Part shown: in pieces, positions 1 to 8,371 of the stretch
Position numbering within the stretch: the stretch's first letter is position 1
Layout of the letters: each line of letters begins with the position of its first letter
NCBI RefSeq assembly: GCF_017409525.1
Contig: NZ_JAFQSO010000017.1
Location: forward strand, 46,437-110,436
Source: Methanobrevibacter sp.
GTDB lineage: Archaea; Methanobacteriota; Methanobacteria; Methanobacteriales; Methanobacteriaceae
DNA: 64,000 nt
Reading direction: 5' to 3'
Notes under the pieces: model-generated
The model's input: the letters and a program-made list of their open reading frames with translations, nothing else
Databases searched by the model: none
What the model was told of the DNA's origin: nothing
Program-made: the position numbers and the translations under genes

Positions 1-218
1 GCAAGAATTAATGGTGTCTTTTTAAATGAGTTGATTTCACCTTTGAGCTCTCTGATTTTGCCTTCCATCTGGCGGTTGGAAATGTTTGTCTTGAGCTGTT
101 CACCTTCAATGCTTCTTAATTTTTCCATTAAATCGTCAACAGTCTTTTCGTTTTCCTCTTTTAATGATTCAATTGTTTCAATCAATTCGTCTTTTGAAGC
201 GTTTTCAATAGATTCCAT
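1..218 (-). CDS. pan: Proteasome-activating nucleotidase (PAN), N-terminal part, cut by the window edge
   Basis: The reading frame starts at the ATG complementary to 216-218 and runs off the left edge after about 72 residues. It begins MESIENASKDELIETIESL and is strongly heptad-like and charged, as expected of the N-terminal coiled coil of PAN, the hexameric AAA+ ATPase that unfolds substrates for the archaeal 20S proteasome. The last visible residues (KKTPLILA) match the junction where PAN enters its OB domain, usually a PPLIVG-like stretch. A GAGAGGGA ribosome site lies just upstream of the ATG. The AAA+ domain itself is outside the window, so the call rests on the coiled coil and the junction only; another coiled-coil protein remains possible. 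Confidence 0.7.
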   Translation of the reverse strand, partial: MESIENASKDELIETIESLKEENEKTVDDLMEKLRSIEGEQLKTNISNRQMEGKIRELKGEINSFKKTPLIL

Positions 219-280
219 AAAATCCCTCTCTTGAATTAACATTTGTTATAATTTGTATTTAACATTAACATCAAGAATCT

Positions 281-342
281 GGTGAAATTGTTGTGGGTTG
301 GAAATATTGCTTTGAAATAGTAATTCTGAAGCACTTCACATG
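281..342. repeat. Imperfect direct repeat, copy A, left flank of the PIN module
   Basis: This stretch matches 1681-1742 in the same orientation. Over the first 45 bases I count 40 identities, followed by a looser match ending in TTCACAT. Both copies contain the core GGTTGGAAATATTGCTTTG. The two copies bracket the PIN nuclease gene and its partner. Copy A also lies 63-124 bases upstream of the pan start, so the repeats could instead be duplicated promoter-region sequence. Confidence 0.75.
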
Positions 343-343
343 G

Positions 344-1012
344 TCAATTGCATGATTTGAACTCGGCAATGTTTAAAAAGCTGGTGTCATGGGCTAGAAG
401 TATTTCTATCATTTTTCGGTCTGTTGAGACAAATGTCAAATCATTGTGGATTGTTCCGCAATCGTGGGCGTCAACGACTATTCTGCAATCGGGGGAGTGA
501 ACTCCCCATTCATATATTTTCGTTGCATAATCCAGATATCTCAGATAGCTATCCTGCCCGCAATCATGTAGGATTAAAAGGTTATTCAATTCTTTATCTC
601 TCATAAAATACAATTTTTTAAAGTTTTCATTGTAATTTTTGAATTTTAAATAAATGATATTGGATATGCCTTCATTAAAGGAGTATTTTTTCCAATAGTG
701 TTCTAATATTTTTTGTTTTTTATTTTTATCCAATCTGCATCTTTTTGTTCTTTCAAAGATATGCTTTTCAAAATCATAATAATTTAAAAAATCGTTTTCG
801 TTGTTTCTTAAAATTTCTTTACTTGATTTCAAAAAGACATCGATATCATCCAGGATATTATTCAGTTTTCTATTGTATTCGTCTTTAACTAGATTTGACC
901 AAAAAATTTTATCATCATAGTTTTCAGCAATTAACTTATTGGCATTTTTATGCCATTTGTCGTGAATGCAGGTGTATTCCAATGCAATATTTGTATCTAC
1001 AAAAAAAGGCAT
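344..1012 (-). CDS. PIN-domain protein, probable ribonuclease
   Basis: This 222-residue protein opens with MPFFVDTNIALEY, the first acidic motif of PIN-domain nucleases (Asp6 with the following Thr-Asn). Near the C-terminus it has RIVVDAHD and FVSTDRKM, which fit the later acidic metal-binding residues of the fold. PIN enzymes cut RNA using Mg2+ or Mn2+, and many are toxins of toxin-antitoxin pairs. It lies 4 bases downstream of a gene on the same strand (1017-1544), so the two are probably co-transcribed. It is longer than typical VapC toxins (about 130 residues) because of a Lys- and Asn-rich insertion in the middle. A role in RNA decay or defence is inferred, not shown. Confidence 0.7.
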   Translation of the reverse strand: MPFFVDTNIALEYTCIHDKWHKNANKLIAENYDDKIFWSNLVKDEYNRKLNNILDDIDVFLKSSKEILRNNENDFLNYYDFEKHIFERTKRCRLDKNKKQKILEHYWKKYSFNEGISNIIYLKFKNYNENFKKLYFMRDKELNNLLILHDCGQDSYLRYLDYATKIYEWGVHSPDCRIVVDAHDCGTIHNDLTFVSTDRKMIEILLAHDTSFLNIAEFKSCN

Positions 1013-1016
1013 GTAA

Positions 1017-1544
1017 TCACTCCTTTAAACTTTTTGCAAATTCATACATTTCTTTTTCATCAAAATCATCACTGTATTCATAGATATTCCAATAGAATTC
1101 ACGTCTATATATATGATATCTTTTTTTAAAGTCCAATTTTAGTTTTTCATGCTTTTTTATGTTTTCTTCAGAAAAATTTTTGACTAATCTGATTTTTTCA
1201 TTCCAAATTTCAATAAAAAAGTCAAAAAGTTCTAATGCTAAATCGCAATGTCCAAATGTTGAATCAATAGAGTTTTGGTGAACAATGTATAGAATATAGT
1301 CGGATATTGAAAGAAAATAATTGTATTCGTCACATAATCGCAATTCTTTTAATTTGAATGTGATTTCATCAAATTTTTGATCTAGTTCATTGTAAAATTC
1401 AAAATTTGGAATTTTTGTAGTCAGTTCATTAGATTTTATATTTACAAATGATTTAAGTTTTTCAAATCCTTCTTTTATCATTTCTTTGATTTTGGTTAGG
1501 ATTTCTGGATTATAAACAATGGGATTGTCTTTATTAATGTTCAT
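1017..1544 (-). CDS. Uncharacterised protein paired with the PIN nuclease gene
   Basis: The product is 175 residues, rich in Lys, Glu, Phe and Tyr, mostly helical in character, and has no signal peptide or membrane segment. I do not recognise a family. I chose the ATG at 1544 over an in-frame GTG at 1553 because AAGGTGAAG, a ribosome site, overlaps the GTG and is well spaced from the ATG. The gene is the first of a two-gene unit with the PIN protein, separated by 4 bases. That position is where an antitoxin or partner would be expected, but its size exceeds usual antitoxins and no DNA-binding motif is visible. Confidence 0.6.
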   Translation of the reverse strand: MNINKDNPIVYNPEILTKIKEMIKEGFEKLKSFVNIKSNELTTKIPNFEFYNELDQKFDEITFKLKELRLCDEYNYFLSISDYILYIVHQNSIDSTFGHCDLALELFDFFIEIWNEKIRLVKNFSEENIKKHEKLKLDFKKRYHIYRREFYWNIYEYSDDFDEKEMYEFAKSLKE

Positions 1545-1680
1545 ATTCTTCACCTTGGTTTCGGTTAGATATTACTTATATTTTGATTATATTTAAATAT
1601 TTTCATTAATAACTTCGTTCTAAGGCATTATTTGAGTTATTAAATATTTTTAAAGTTTATTTTCAAGATTGAAGTCATTT

Positions 1681-1742
1681 GGTAAAATTGTTGGGGGTTG
1701 GAAATATTGCTTTGGGATGGTAATTGATGAAACGCTTTCACA
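1681..1742. repeat. Imperfect direct repeat, copy B, right flank of the PIN module
   Basis: This is the second copy of the element at 281-342, in the same orientation. It lies within the 360-base stretch between the PIN module and thiC. Apart from this repeat and the thiC terminator at 1868-1910, I see no gene or recognisable remnant in 1545-1904. Confidence 0.75.
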
Positions 1743-1867
1743 TTGGCGGCAGCTATCATGCATTTGCAGGTTAATCAAAACACGCGGTATATCACTATCT
1801 AAAAATAAGTTGAAAAATTCTGGATGTTAAGGTTAATGTAAAAAAGAGACGATTAAATTAAAAGTAG

Positions 1868-1910
1868 CTATTAAAAAAATAAGATGAAATAGATAGAAAA
1901 CTATCTATTT
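1868..1910 (-). terminator. thiC terminator hairpin enclosing the stop codon
   Basis: AAATAGATAG (1887-1896) and CTATCTATTT (1901-1910) form a perfect 10-bp stem with an AAAA loop. The thiC stop codon (1905-1907) is inside the stem. On the minus strand the hairpin is followed within a few bases by a run of seven T. Confidence 0.75.
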
Positions 1911-3203
1911 GATAAGGTCGGAATCGGATTGGTCCAACCATTCGTTAACGATTTTCACTGCACAGTAGTTACCGCACATTGTACATGTGTCCTCTTCTTC
2001 AGGAGGTCTTTGGTCTCTTTTTGCACGTGCAGCTTCCGGAAACATTGCGCAAGCATATTGAGCTTCCCAGTCGAGGTTTTTCCTTGCTTCAGCCATGGCC
2101 AAGTCTTGTGAACCGTCAATTTGGCCGGTCGCTAGGTCTCCAGCGTAAGCTCCGATTTTGGTTGCAATGACTCCTTCCCTTACATCATCAGGGTTTGGAA
2201 GAGCCAGGTGTTCTGCAGGAGTCACATAACAGATGAAGTCTGCTCCGGCTTTTGCGGAAGATGCTGCTCCGATTGCAGATACGATGTGGTCGTAACCCGG
2301 TGCCACATCACACACGATAGGTCCTAACATGTAGAAAGGAGCGTTGGAACACATTTTCTTTTGAATCATTACGTTTGTTGGAATTTCATTGATTGGGATG
2401 TGTCCTGGTCCTTCAATCATACATTGCACTCCGGCTTCACGGGACCTGTCGATTAGTTCTCCTAAAATGATCAATTCTTGGATTTGCGCCCTGTCGGTTG
2501 AATCGGCAATGGACCCTGCCCTCATACCGTTAGCAAGTGAAAGAACAACATCGTGCTCTTTAGCAATTTCTAAAACATAATCGAAGTTAGCGTATAATGG
2601 ATTTTCCTTTTCGTTTTCGACAATCCATCCGGACATGAATGAACCTCCTCTTGAGACGAGTCCTGTTACACGGCCTTGCCTTTTGAGTCTGGTTAAGGTT
2701 TCAATGTTGATACTTGAGTGGACTGCCATAAAGTCGATACCGTCTTTTGCCTGCTTCTCGATGGTGTTGAAGAGGTCATCTTCAGTCATGTAGATTACGG
2801 AGCCGTCCCTTCTGATGCTTTCGATAGCTGCCTGATATACAGGCACGGAACCCACTGGCAATGGGGACATGTCCAATACCCTGTTTCTTATTACATCCAA
2901 GTCTCCACCAATACTCAATTCCATCAAGCAGTCTGCACCATTGTCAATTGCAATCTGTGCCTTTTCGACTTCTTCATCAAAGTTAACAATATCGGTTGAG
3001 GTACCAACTGTTGCGTTTACTTTTGTTCTTAATCCTGCACCTATACCTGATGCTTCAATATCTCTGTTCACGTTACTAGGTATTACAATAGTACCTTCAG
3101 CCACTGATCTTAAAATGAAATCCTCTGAAACATTTTCTATTTCTGCCACATGCTTCATTTCATCAGTTAAAATGCCTTTCTTTGCATCACTAATCTGTGT
3201 CAT
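1905..3203 (-). CDS. thiC: Phosphomethylpyrimidine synthase ThiC
   Basis: ThiC is a radical-SAM enzyme that rearranges 5-aminoimidazole ribotide into hydroxymethylpyrimidine phosphate, the pyrimidine half of thiamine. The 432-residue product has family landmarks: VNATVGTS near residue 63, the VGSVPVYQA block, the [12 protein letters not shown] segment and a C-terminal cluster-binding motif CTMCGNYC (Cys407, Cys410, Cys414). It is shorter than bacterial ThiC, as usual for archaeal forms without the N-terminal extension. It appears to be a single-gene transcript with its own terminator. I found no thiamine-pyrophosphate riboswitch in the upstream 240 bases. Family assignment is secure. Confidence 0.95.
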   Translation of the reverse strand: MTQISDAKKGILTDEMKHVAEIENVSEDFILRSVAEGTIVIPSNVNRDIEASGIGAGLRTKVNATVGTSTDIVNFDEEVEKAQIAIDNGADCLMELSIGGDLDVIRNRVLDMSPLPVGSVPVYQAAIESIRRDGSVIYMTEDDLFNTIEKQAKDGIDFMAVHSSINIETLTRLKRQGRVTGLVSRGGSFMSGWIVENEKENPLYANFDYVLEIAKEHDVVLSLANGMRAGSIADSTDRAQIQELIILGELIDRSREAGVQCMIEGPGHIPINEIPTNVMIQKKMCSNAPFYMLGPIVCDVAPGYDHIVSAIGAASSAKAGADFICYVTPAEHLALPNPDDVREGVIATKIGAYAGDLATGQIDGSQDLAMAEARKNLDWEAQYACAMFPEAARAKRDQRPPEEEDTCTMCGNYCAVKIVNEWLDQSDSDLIK

Positions 3204-3447
3204 TATTATCCTCCTTAATTATAGATTAAACAGTCAAATTAATTTTACGATATTTTCATCATTGGTTGATATTGTGTTATATTTATTTAATAGTATTTAA
3301 ATTAATTGGATTAAAGTTAATTCAAACTTTATTGATATATGTAAATTCTTTTTTAAAAAATAGTAATTTTTAATTCAGTATAAGTGAATTAAAGCCACAT
3401 TGATAAAAATAAACTTTACTTTAAAAAAAATTAAAATGGAATAGATT

Positions 3448-4362
3448 TCAGTAAAATCCATTCATTCTTTCAAATGCCTCATCAAAGGTAGGCATGTTTG
3501 TCTGACAGCCTTGATGCTCAATGATAAATGATGAGACTGTTGACGCGAATTTTGCAGATTCCTCTAGGGTTTCCCCATTCAGGAATCTTGACAGGAATCC
3601 TGCCCTGTATGAATCCCCGGCACCTGTAGGGTCAACAACATCAGTCTTGATTGCATCAATCTTTATTTTGTCCTCATTGGAATATATCTCACTGCCATTG
3701 GAGCCGCAGGTTTTAACGATTATCTTAGGCCCTAGCTCTCTAAGCCCATCCAAATCAACTTCCAAGGCTGTTAGAATCCTTTCAATTTCATGATGGTTTC
3801 CAAAAAGGATGGTTGTATTTTCGATGACATCCTTCAACTTTTTGGTCTCATATATTCCGAGGTCTTGGCCCGGATCAAATGAAACGAGCAAATCCAAATC
3901 CTTTGCCTCTTCGGAACATTTCCAATTGAAATTAGGGTCACCAGTTGCCAAGTGGATGGCTTCAACGTTTTTGATTGCACTGCTTGGAACTTTGCTTTCA
4001 GCAAATTCACGTGCTGCGCCCCAGTAGAAATAGCTTATCTGGTCATCATTATCATCAGTCAGCACAAAAGCGGTCGGGGTGGCTTCACCTGGAACGATAA
4101 TCAGTGAATCGGTGTCGATGTCTAGATTCTGCATATGTTCGTAGTATTCTGTTTTTTTGAAATCACCGCCAACGGCTGAAACCAATGAGGTTTTTAATCC
4201 TAATTTGGCTCCAACACAAGCAACGTTAGCTGCTGCACCACCATTGAATGTTTTCATTTTTGTAATTGGTGCTGAAAAATTTGCTTTTGGAAATTCCGGC
4301 ACTCTAATAATGTAATCATGAGCAGAGTGGCCAATTGCTAGTAAATCTCTGTTTTTAACCAT
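3448..4362 (-). CDS. PfkB-family carbohydrate/nucleoside kinase
   Basis: This 304-residue ribokinase-superfamily enzyme phosphorylates a sugar or nucleoside with ATP. The N-terminal NGGAAANVA motif binds substrate, and the C-terminal DPTGAGDSYRAGF motif holds the catalytic Asp and anion hole. In methanogens the closest characterised relatives are broad-specificity nucleoside kinases of the M. jannaschii type; ribokinase or fructokinase activity cannot be excluded from sequence. It appears to be transcribed alone, with an AGGCGAT ribosome site before the ATG. Overlapping inverted repeats at 4427-4454 lie about 65 bases upstream of its start and could be an operator. Confidence 0.85.
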   Translation of the reverse strand: MVKNRDLLAIGHSAHDYIIRVPEFPKANFSAPITKMKTFNGGAAANVACVGAKLGLKTSLVSAVGGDFKKTEYYEHMQNLDIDTDSLIIVPGEATPTAFVLTDDNDDQISYFYWGAAREFAESKVPSSAIKNVEAIHLATGDPNFNWKCSEEAKDLDLLVSFDPGQDLGIYETKKLKDVIENTTILFGNHHEIERILTALEVDLDGLRELGPKIIVKTCGSNGSEIYSNEDKIKIDAIKTDVVDPTGAGDSYRAGFLSRFLNGETLEESAKFASTVSSFIIEHQGCQTNMPTFDEAFERMNGFY

Positions 4363-4426
4363 AATATCGCCTTTTTGTTTTTCAATTTAATATTGTTTTT
4401 CATAGTTATTTAATGTTTTGAAAATG

Positions 4427-4454
4427 CACATTGACAGCAATGTGAAGTTTCACA
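4427..4454. promoter_or_regulatory. Two overlapping inverted repeats upstream of the PfkB kinase gene
   Basis: CACATTG-ACAG-CAATGTG (4427-4444) is a perfect 7-bp inverted repeat. It overlaps TGTGAA-GT-TTCACA (4441-4454), a perfect 6-bp one. Both lie upstream of the kinase gene's likely promoter and downstream of the convergent end of the regulator gene. They may be operators. The sequences differ from the palindromes at 13875-14217. Confidence 0.4.
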
Positions 4455-4523
4455 CAGGTGTAAGAACATTATGTAATTTATAATAATATTCACTTTTGCC
4501 GAGAGCATTTGAAAAGTAATATC

Positions 4524-5390
4524 CTAGATGGGTTCGAAGCCCTGATTTTTTATTTCTTCCTGGCCTTCAGCTAAAAGGTAGTCAATGAACTCATCCACTT
4601 CCGGCTTGTCTTCGCTGACTTTAATCAAGCTGATTACATGGCGGGTATCAAATTTCAAGACCTCATTTCCCTTGAAATAGCTGGCATTTAAAAAGCAGTT
4701 CAGGTTTTCGGAGTTTCTAACCAGTTTGAAGGCATCAAACTGGGAACTTACCTTATATTTTATGTTGTAATCAATGCCGTATTGCTTTAGGGTGCTCCAT
4801 GCAAGCCTCTGAGCGGTTCCGGTAACATTCACAAAGTCCAGATTATTCAGGTCATTGATGTTCCGTATCTCTTTTGAGTTGGGTGATGAAATCAAAACCA
4901 GATAATCATAGGCAATAGGGGTAAAGTCGATGTCACGCTCATAGGCTATCAGCGGATCATCCAGGGTCAGGATATCCACTGCACCTCTTTTGGCCAGTTC
5001 GAATGCGTCCCTGTCGCTGCTGCTGTAGACATTAGTATTGAATGGGTGTTTGATGGTCTCCAAAAGTCCGGAACTTATATGCCCTCCGGCAATGTTGATG
5101 TTGGAGGTTCTTTCGATTTTTATCAGATATTTTTGAAATTCCTCAAGCAGCTGCAGACCTTCACGTGTAAGTATTGTTCCATTGCCTGCCTTTTGTGTAA
5201 TTTTAAAACCCAATTTGTCTTCAGCCCTAAGCAGTCTCCTATTAAAAACAGTATGTGAGATATTCAGCTCTTTAGCTGATTTTCTTTGTGATTTTGTTCT
5301 TGACAGCGAATCTAGACTTTGGTATAATTTGTAATCATAAATGTTACCATTTATGTCCAGGCTGATGAGTCCTTTGCTTTGCAATTTCAT
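4524..5390 (-). CDS. One-component transcription regulator: ModE/LysR-type HTH plus PBP-like domain
   Basis: The 288-residue protein has an N-terminal winged HTH (about residues 33-85, with KSAKELNISHTVFNRRL as the recognition region and ILTREGLQLLEEF after it). A periplasmic-binding-protein-like domain follows (about 100-275), with segments such as SDRDAFELAKRGAVDIL and FVNVTGTAQRLAW. This architecture, an HTH joined to a cytosolic PBP-like sensor, is known from archaeal and bacterial regulators related to ModE and LysR that respond to small anions or cofactors. It stands at the edge of a gene block devoted to molybdopterin/tungstopterin enzymes and diverges from hxlB over only 68 bases. A role as a molybdate, tungstate or cofactor sensor is therefore a reasonable inference, but the ligand is unknown. 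Confidence 0.7.
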   Translation of the reverse strand: MKLQSKGLISLDINGNIYDYKLYQSLDSLSRTKSQRKSAKELNISHTVFNRRLLRAEDKLGFKITQKAGNGTILTREGLQLLEEFQKYLIKIERTSNINIAGGHISSGLLETIKHPFNTNVYSSSDRDAFELAKRGAVDILTLDDPLIAYERDIDFTPIAYDYLVLISSPNSKEIRNINDLNNLDFVNVTGTAQRLAWSTLKQYGIDYNIKYKVSSQFDAFKLVRNSENLNCFLNASYFKGNEVLKFDTRHVISLIKVSEDKPEVDEFIDYLLAEGQEEIKNQGFEPI

Positions 5391-5458
5391 TAATTATATA
5401 TAAAGATTTAATCATAATATAAATCATATTGTTTTAAATATTTTGGGAATAAGATAAA

Positions 5459-6049
5459 ATGGAAATAATGAAAACCTCTATTGAAGCCATATTGGAGAAT
5501 ATTGTAAGTGCTGAAGAATTTTTGGATGAAGAAGCTATTGATGAATTTGAAAATATAATAATGGATGCCAATAATGTTTTTGTTACCGGTGCGGGGAGAT
5601 CCGGTCTTGCTGCAAAGGCATTTGCCATGAGATTAATGCATTTGGGATTGAGCGCTTATGTTGTGGGAGAGACAATATCTCCGGCAATTTATGAAGATGA
5701 TTGCATAATCGCCATTTCAGGTTCTGGAGAAACCAACACCATAGTTTCTGCTGCAAAAATAGCTAAGGCTAGAGGTTCTAAAGTATTGGCTGTTACTTCT
5801 TACCCAGAATCAACCCTTGGACAATTGGCGGATAACTATCTTCTTGTAAAAGGTAGGACCAATCAGGAAGTTGATGATGAAAACTATATGAAACGTCAAA
5901 TTCACGGTAACTACACTTCATTAACCCCTCTTGGAACAGCTTTTGAGCTGACCACATTGGTGTTCTTGGATGCTATCGTATCTGAGTTAATGGAGAAAAT
6001 GGAACAGACTGAAAGCGATTTGAAATCCAGGCACACAGTCCTGGAGTAA
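5459..6049 (+). CDS. hxlB: 6-phospho-3-hexuloisomerase
   Basis: The product, 196 residues, is a SIS-domain sugar isomerase that interconverts fructose 6-phosphate and 3-hexulose 6-phosphate in the archaeal ribulose monophosphate pathway, used to make pentoses. Typical motifs are FVTGAGRSGLAAKAFAMRLMH near the start of the SIS fold, AISGSGETNT and AVTSYPESTLGQLAD. Length matches the stand-alone enzyme; there is no fused hexulose phosphate synthase. I kept the first ATG, but the ATG nine bases later is equally possible because no clear ribosome site precedes either. It ends one base before the end of fdhD on the other strand. Confidence 0.92.
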   Translation: MEIMKTSIEAILENIVSAEEFLDEEAIDEFENIIMDANNVFVTGAGRSGLAAKAFAMRLMHLGLSAYVVGETISPAIYEDDCIIAISGSGETNTIVSAAKIAKARGSKVLAVTSYPESTLGQLADNYLLVKGRTNQEVDDENYMKRQIHGNYTSLTPLGTAFELTTLVFLDAIVSELMEKMEQTESDLKSRHTVLE

Positions 6050-6050
6050 T

Positions 6051-6800
6051 CTAGTCAAAAATCACTCTATTTTGGTTATTGTATACATTGCAGCGTTGGC
6101 CTCTTAGGAATCCAACCAATGTAATGTTTCCTTTTTTTGCAATATTGTATCCTGAATTAGCGGGAGCTGCGTTTGATGCTAAAATCGGCACGCCTGCTCT
6201 TGTCATCTTTATCACCATATCTGCAGGCATCCTGCCGCTGTATATTACATAGGAGTTTGACAAATCAAAATCATGCAGCAACCCGTATCCGATCACTTTA
6301 TCGACAGCGACATGGCGGCTGACATCTTCTTTTACTATGAACTGATTATTGTAAACGATTCCGGCCACATGTGTTCCTCCGGTGGCCTGCCAAATTTCTG
6401 CATTGTCCTTTAGCTCTTCAATTCGATTGATCAGTTCACTGACATGAACCTGAAAATCACTTTCAACAGGATTGACTTGTTTTATCTTGCTTCTCCATCC
6501 TCCCGCAGAATCGGAGCATAAGACGGTTTCGTTTGTTTTTAAAAGAGTGTCATCAATTTCAGCGCTTATTTGGGTTCCTTCAATTTCGATTTCTTTTATG
6601 TCATCCATTGATTTCACCATGTTCTCGTTGAAGAGGTATCCCACAGCAAATTCTTTGAGTGAATCTTCAATTGCAGACAGGCTGCGGCTAATTTCATTGT
6701 TGATTGTCAATGTGATAGTTTCATCAAGGACGACTTTTTCCTTGACGTTTTCTGCCCTGTTATTTTTGAAGTTTATTGCATCAATTTCTTCGACTTTCAT
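6051..6800 (-). CDS. fdhD: Formate dehydrogenase accessory sulfurtransferase FdhD
   Basis: FdhD passes sulfur from a cysteine desulfurase to the Mo- or W-bispterin cofactor before its insertion into formate dehydrogenase. The 249-residue product has family landmarks: AVGYLFNENMV, the conserved Cys in VLCSDSAGG, the TGGTHVAG loop, VSRHVAVDKVIG and SNAAPANSG. Only one Cys is present at the usual CxxC-like loop, as seen in some archaeal members. The ATG at 6800 is preferred over the GTG at 6809, because GTGAGAG acts as the ribosome site. It points away from fdhC across 711 bases, so the maturation factor and the transporter have separate promoters. Confidence 0.93.
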   Translation of the reverse strand: MKVEEIDAINFKNNRAENVKEKVVLDETITLTINNEISRSLSAIEDSLKEFAVGYLFNENMVKSMDDIKEIEIEGTQISAEIDDTLLKTNETVLCSDSAGGWRSKIKQVNPVESDFQVHVSELINRIEELKDNAEIWQATGGTHVAGIVYNNQFIVKEDVSRHVAVDKVIGYGLLHDFDLSNSYVIYSGRMPADMVIKMTRAGVPILASNAAPANSGYNIAKKGNITLVGFLRGQRCNVYNNQNRVIFD

Positions 6801-7402
6801 GTCTCTCACTTATTAATAATATATAACATTTATTATTATATTAATATTATTAAACGTAAAATTGTTTTGTCTTTCGCTACGGAAATGATAACAGAATGAT
6901 TGTATACTCAGTAGGTTTGCATTCCATTTGGTAGCGGTTATTTGTTTTTATGAAGTCTAATTGTTTCATGTTAATCTAACAATTTCCAAATCAATGTTGA
7001 TGGGGGATGTGTTAGCGTTTTCATTCGATGTTAATTTTAGTGTAATATCGAATCATCGCAGTGATTTTTTTTGGTTTATTCTTTTATTATTTATATTGTT
7101 TTTATTAATAAAAACGAAGTTCTGGTATATAAATATATGATATGTAATATACTTTAATTCGTATTTTTTAAAATTTATTAAATAGATAATATATCATATA
7201 ATTGGCCGTTATATTTATTTATTAACTATAAAATTGCAAATAATAGGGAATTTCATTAAAAAATGTGTTTTTAATTCTTTATTTTAAAAAATAGTTGGGT
7301 TTTTCGATATGAGCAATAATTTATAATGATTAATCGTTACAGTATTATATAACTCCATTCTCCTATTTAAATATTTCTTTTAGACTTTGATAATAAATCC
7401 TT

Positions 7403-7430
7403 TTTATATATAAAAGATATATATAAAAAT
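7403..7430 (+). promoter_or_regulatory. fdhC promoter, two overlapping TATA boxes
   Basis: TTTATATATAAAAG and GATATATATAAAAAT are adjacent. Transcription would start near 7430-7455, giving a leader of roughly 60-80 bases before the fdhC ATG at 7512. Confidence 0.55.
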
Positions 7431-7431
7431 C

Positions 7432-7474
7432 ATAATACTCATTGCTGTTTATACAGTCAATTTCACAGTATTAT
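7432..7474 (+). promoter_or_regulatory. Hairpin in the fdhC leader
   Basis: ATAATACT (7432-7439) pairs with AGTATTAT (7467-7474). Inside, ATTG (7441-7444) pairs with CAAT (7458-7461), and CTGT (7445-7448) pairs with ACAG (7453-7456) around a TTAT loop, with one bulged base. If transcription starts at the first TATA box, this folds in the mRNA leader; otherwise it is an operator-like inverted repeat. Confidence 0.5.
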
Positions 7475-7511
7475 AAAAATTAATTAAAAATGGAAATGAG
7501 AGGTTGATAAA

Positions 7512-8291
7512 ATGAGTTCATCATTTAAAAGTCCAGTAGATACTGCAAAAGCAATTGCAAATACTGCTGGAGCAAAAAATTCAGCTAAAATGACCAATGT
7601 AATCTTGCTTTCCTTTTTAGCAGGTGCATACATTGCATTTGGTGGTTTATTAGCTATTGTTGCAAGTGCAGGATTTAACGAACCTGTTGGATTATCAAAA
7701 TTCATTTTTGGTGCAGTGTTCCCTGTAGGTTTGATTATTGTAGTGCTTGCCGGATCTGAATTATTCACCGGAAATGTCATGTTCATGACTCTAGGTGTAT
7801 TAGATGGCAAAGCATCTGTTGGTGGCCTTGCTAAAAATTGGGTAGTAAGTTGGATATTCAACTTTGTAGGTGCATTATTCGTTGCTTACGTACTCGCTTA
7901 CATGGGTGGAATTGTAGCTAAAGATCCTTTCACCACAAAAGCTGTTGCCGTTGCGACCGGTAAGGTTGTAGGTATGACTTGGACCACTGCCATTATTAAA
8001 GGTATTGGTTGTAACTGGCTTGTATGTTTAGCTGTATGGTTAGCTAATGCATCTGACGATATCGCTGGTAAAATCCTGGGTATTTGGTTCCCAATCATGG
8101 CGTTTGTATGTATTGGATTTGAGCACAGTGTAGCAAACATGTTCTTTATACCATTAGGTTTATTCTGCGGTGCTAAAATAAGCTGGTATTATATCATTAC
8201 TGCAAACTTAATTCCTGTTACTATTGGTAACATTATTGGTGGAGCGGTCTTTGTGGCTTGTATCTATTGGTACACTTACCTCAAAGAATAA
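7512..8291 (+). CDS. fdhC: Formate transporter FdhC
   Basis: FdhC is a pentameric formate/nitrite-transporter family channel in the cytoplasmic membrane that brings formate to the cytosolic formate dehydrogenase. The 259-residue product has six hydrophobic segments and the family motifs [12 protein letters not shown] near residue 80, [16 protein letters not shown] and [27 protein letters not shown] ribosome site precedes the ATG. A terminator-like hairpin lies between it and fdhA, 80 bases downstream, so the transporter may be expressed above the dehydrogenase level or separately. Confidence 0.96.
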   Translation: MSSSFKSPVDTAKAIANTAGAKNSAKMTNVILLSFLAGAYIAFGGLLAIVASAGFNEPVGLSKFIFGAVFPVGLIIVVLAGSELFTGNVMFMTLGVLDGKASVGGLAKNWVVSWIFNFVGALFVAYVLAYMGGIVAKDPFTTKAVAVATGKVVGMTWTTAIIKGIGCNWLVCLAVWLANASDDIAGKILGIWFPIMAFVCIGFEHSVANMFFIPLGLFCGAKISWYYIITANLIPVTIGNIIGGAVFVACIYWYTYLKE

Positions 8292-8310
8292 GCTAGTAGA
8301 CAAAAATTTA

Positions 8311-8336
8311 AAGAAGCTTTCAAAAGCTTCTTTTTT
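8311..8336 (+). terminator. Terminator-like hairpin between fdhC and fdhA
   Basis: AAGAAGCTTT (8311-8320) and AAAGCTTCTT (8323-8332) form a long perfect inverted repeat followed directly by T residues. It could end some transcripts after fdhC while others continue into fdhAB. A TATA-like TTTTATATATAAT at about 8341-8353 suggests fdhA may also have its own promoter. Confidence 0.7.
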
Positions 8337-8371
8337 AATATTTTATATATAATAATTTTGGAGATTATAAA

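Larger units (their letters stand above)
6801..7511. other. Long divergent intergenic region between fdhD and fdhC
   Basis: No gene is visible here. The right end holds the fdhC promoter and a foldable leader (see separate entries). ACAGTATTATA occurs near 7338 and AGTATTAT again at 7467-7474. A short inverted repeat ATTCGAT/ATCGAAT lies around 7022-7052. The remainder is AT-rich without features I can support. Confidence 0.6.

Noticed and set aside
3204..3447. Possible thiamine riboswitch upstream of thiC
   Set aside because: I could not find the conserved CUGAGA/ACCUG-type elements in the leader.
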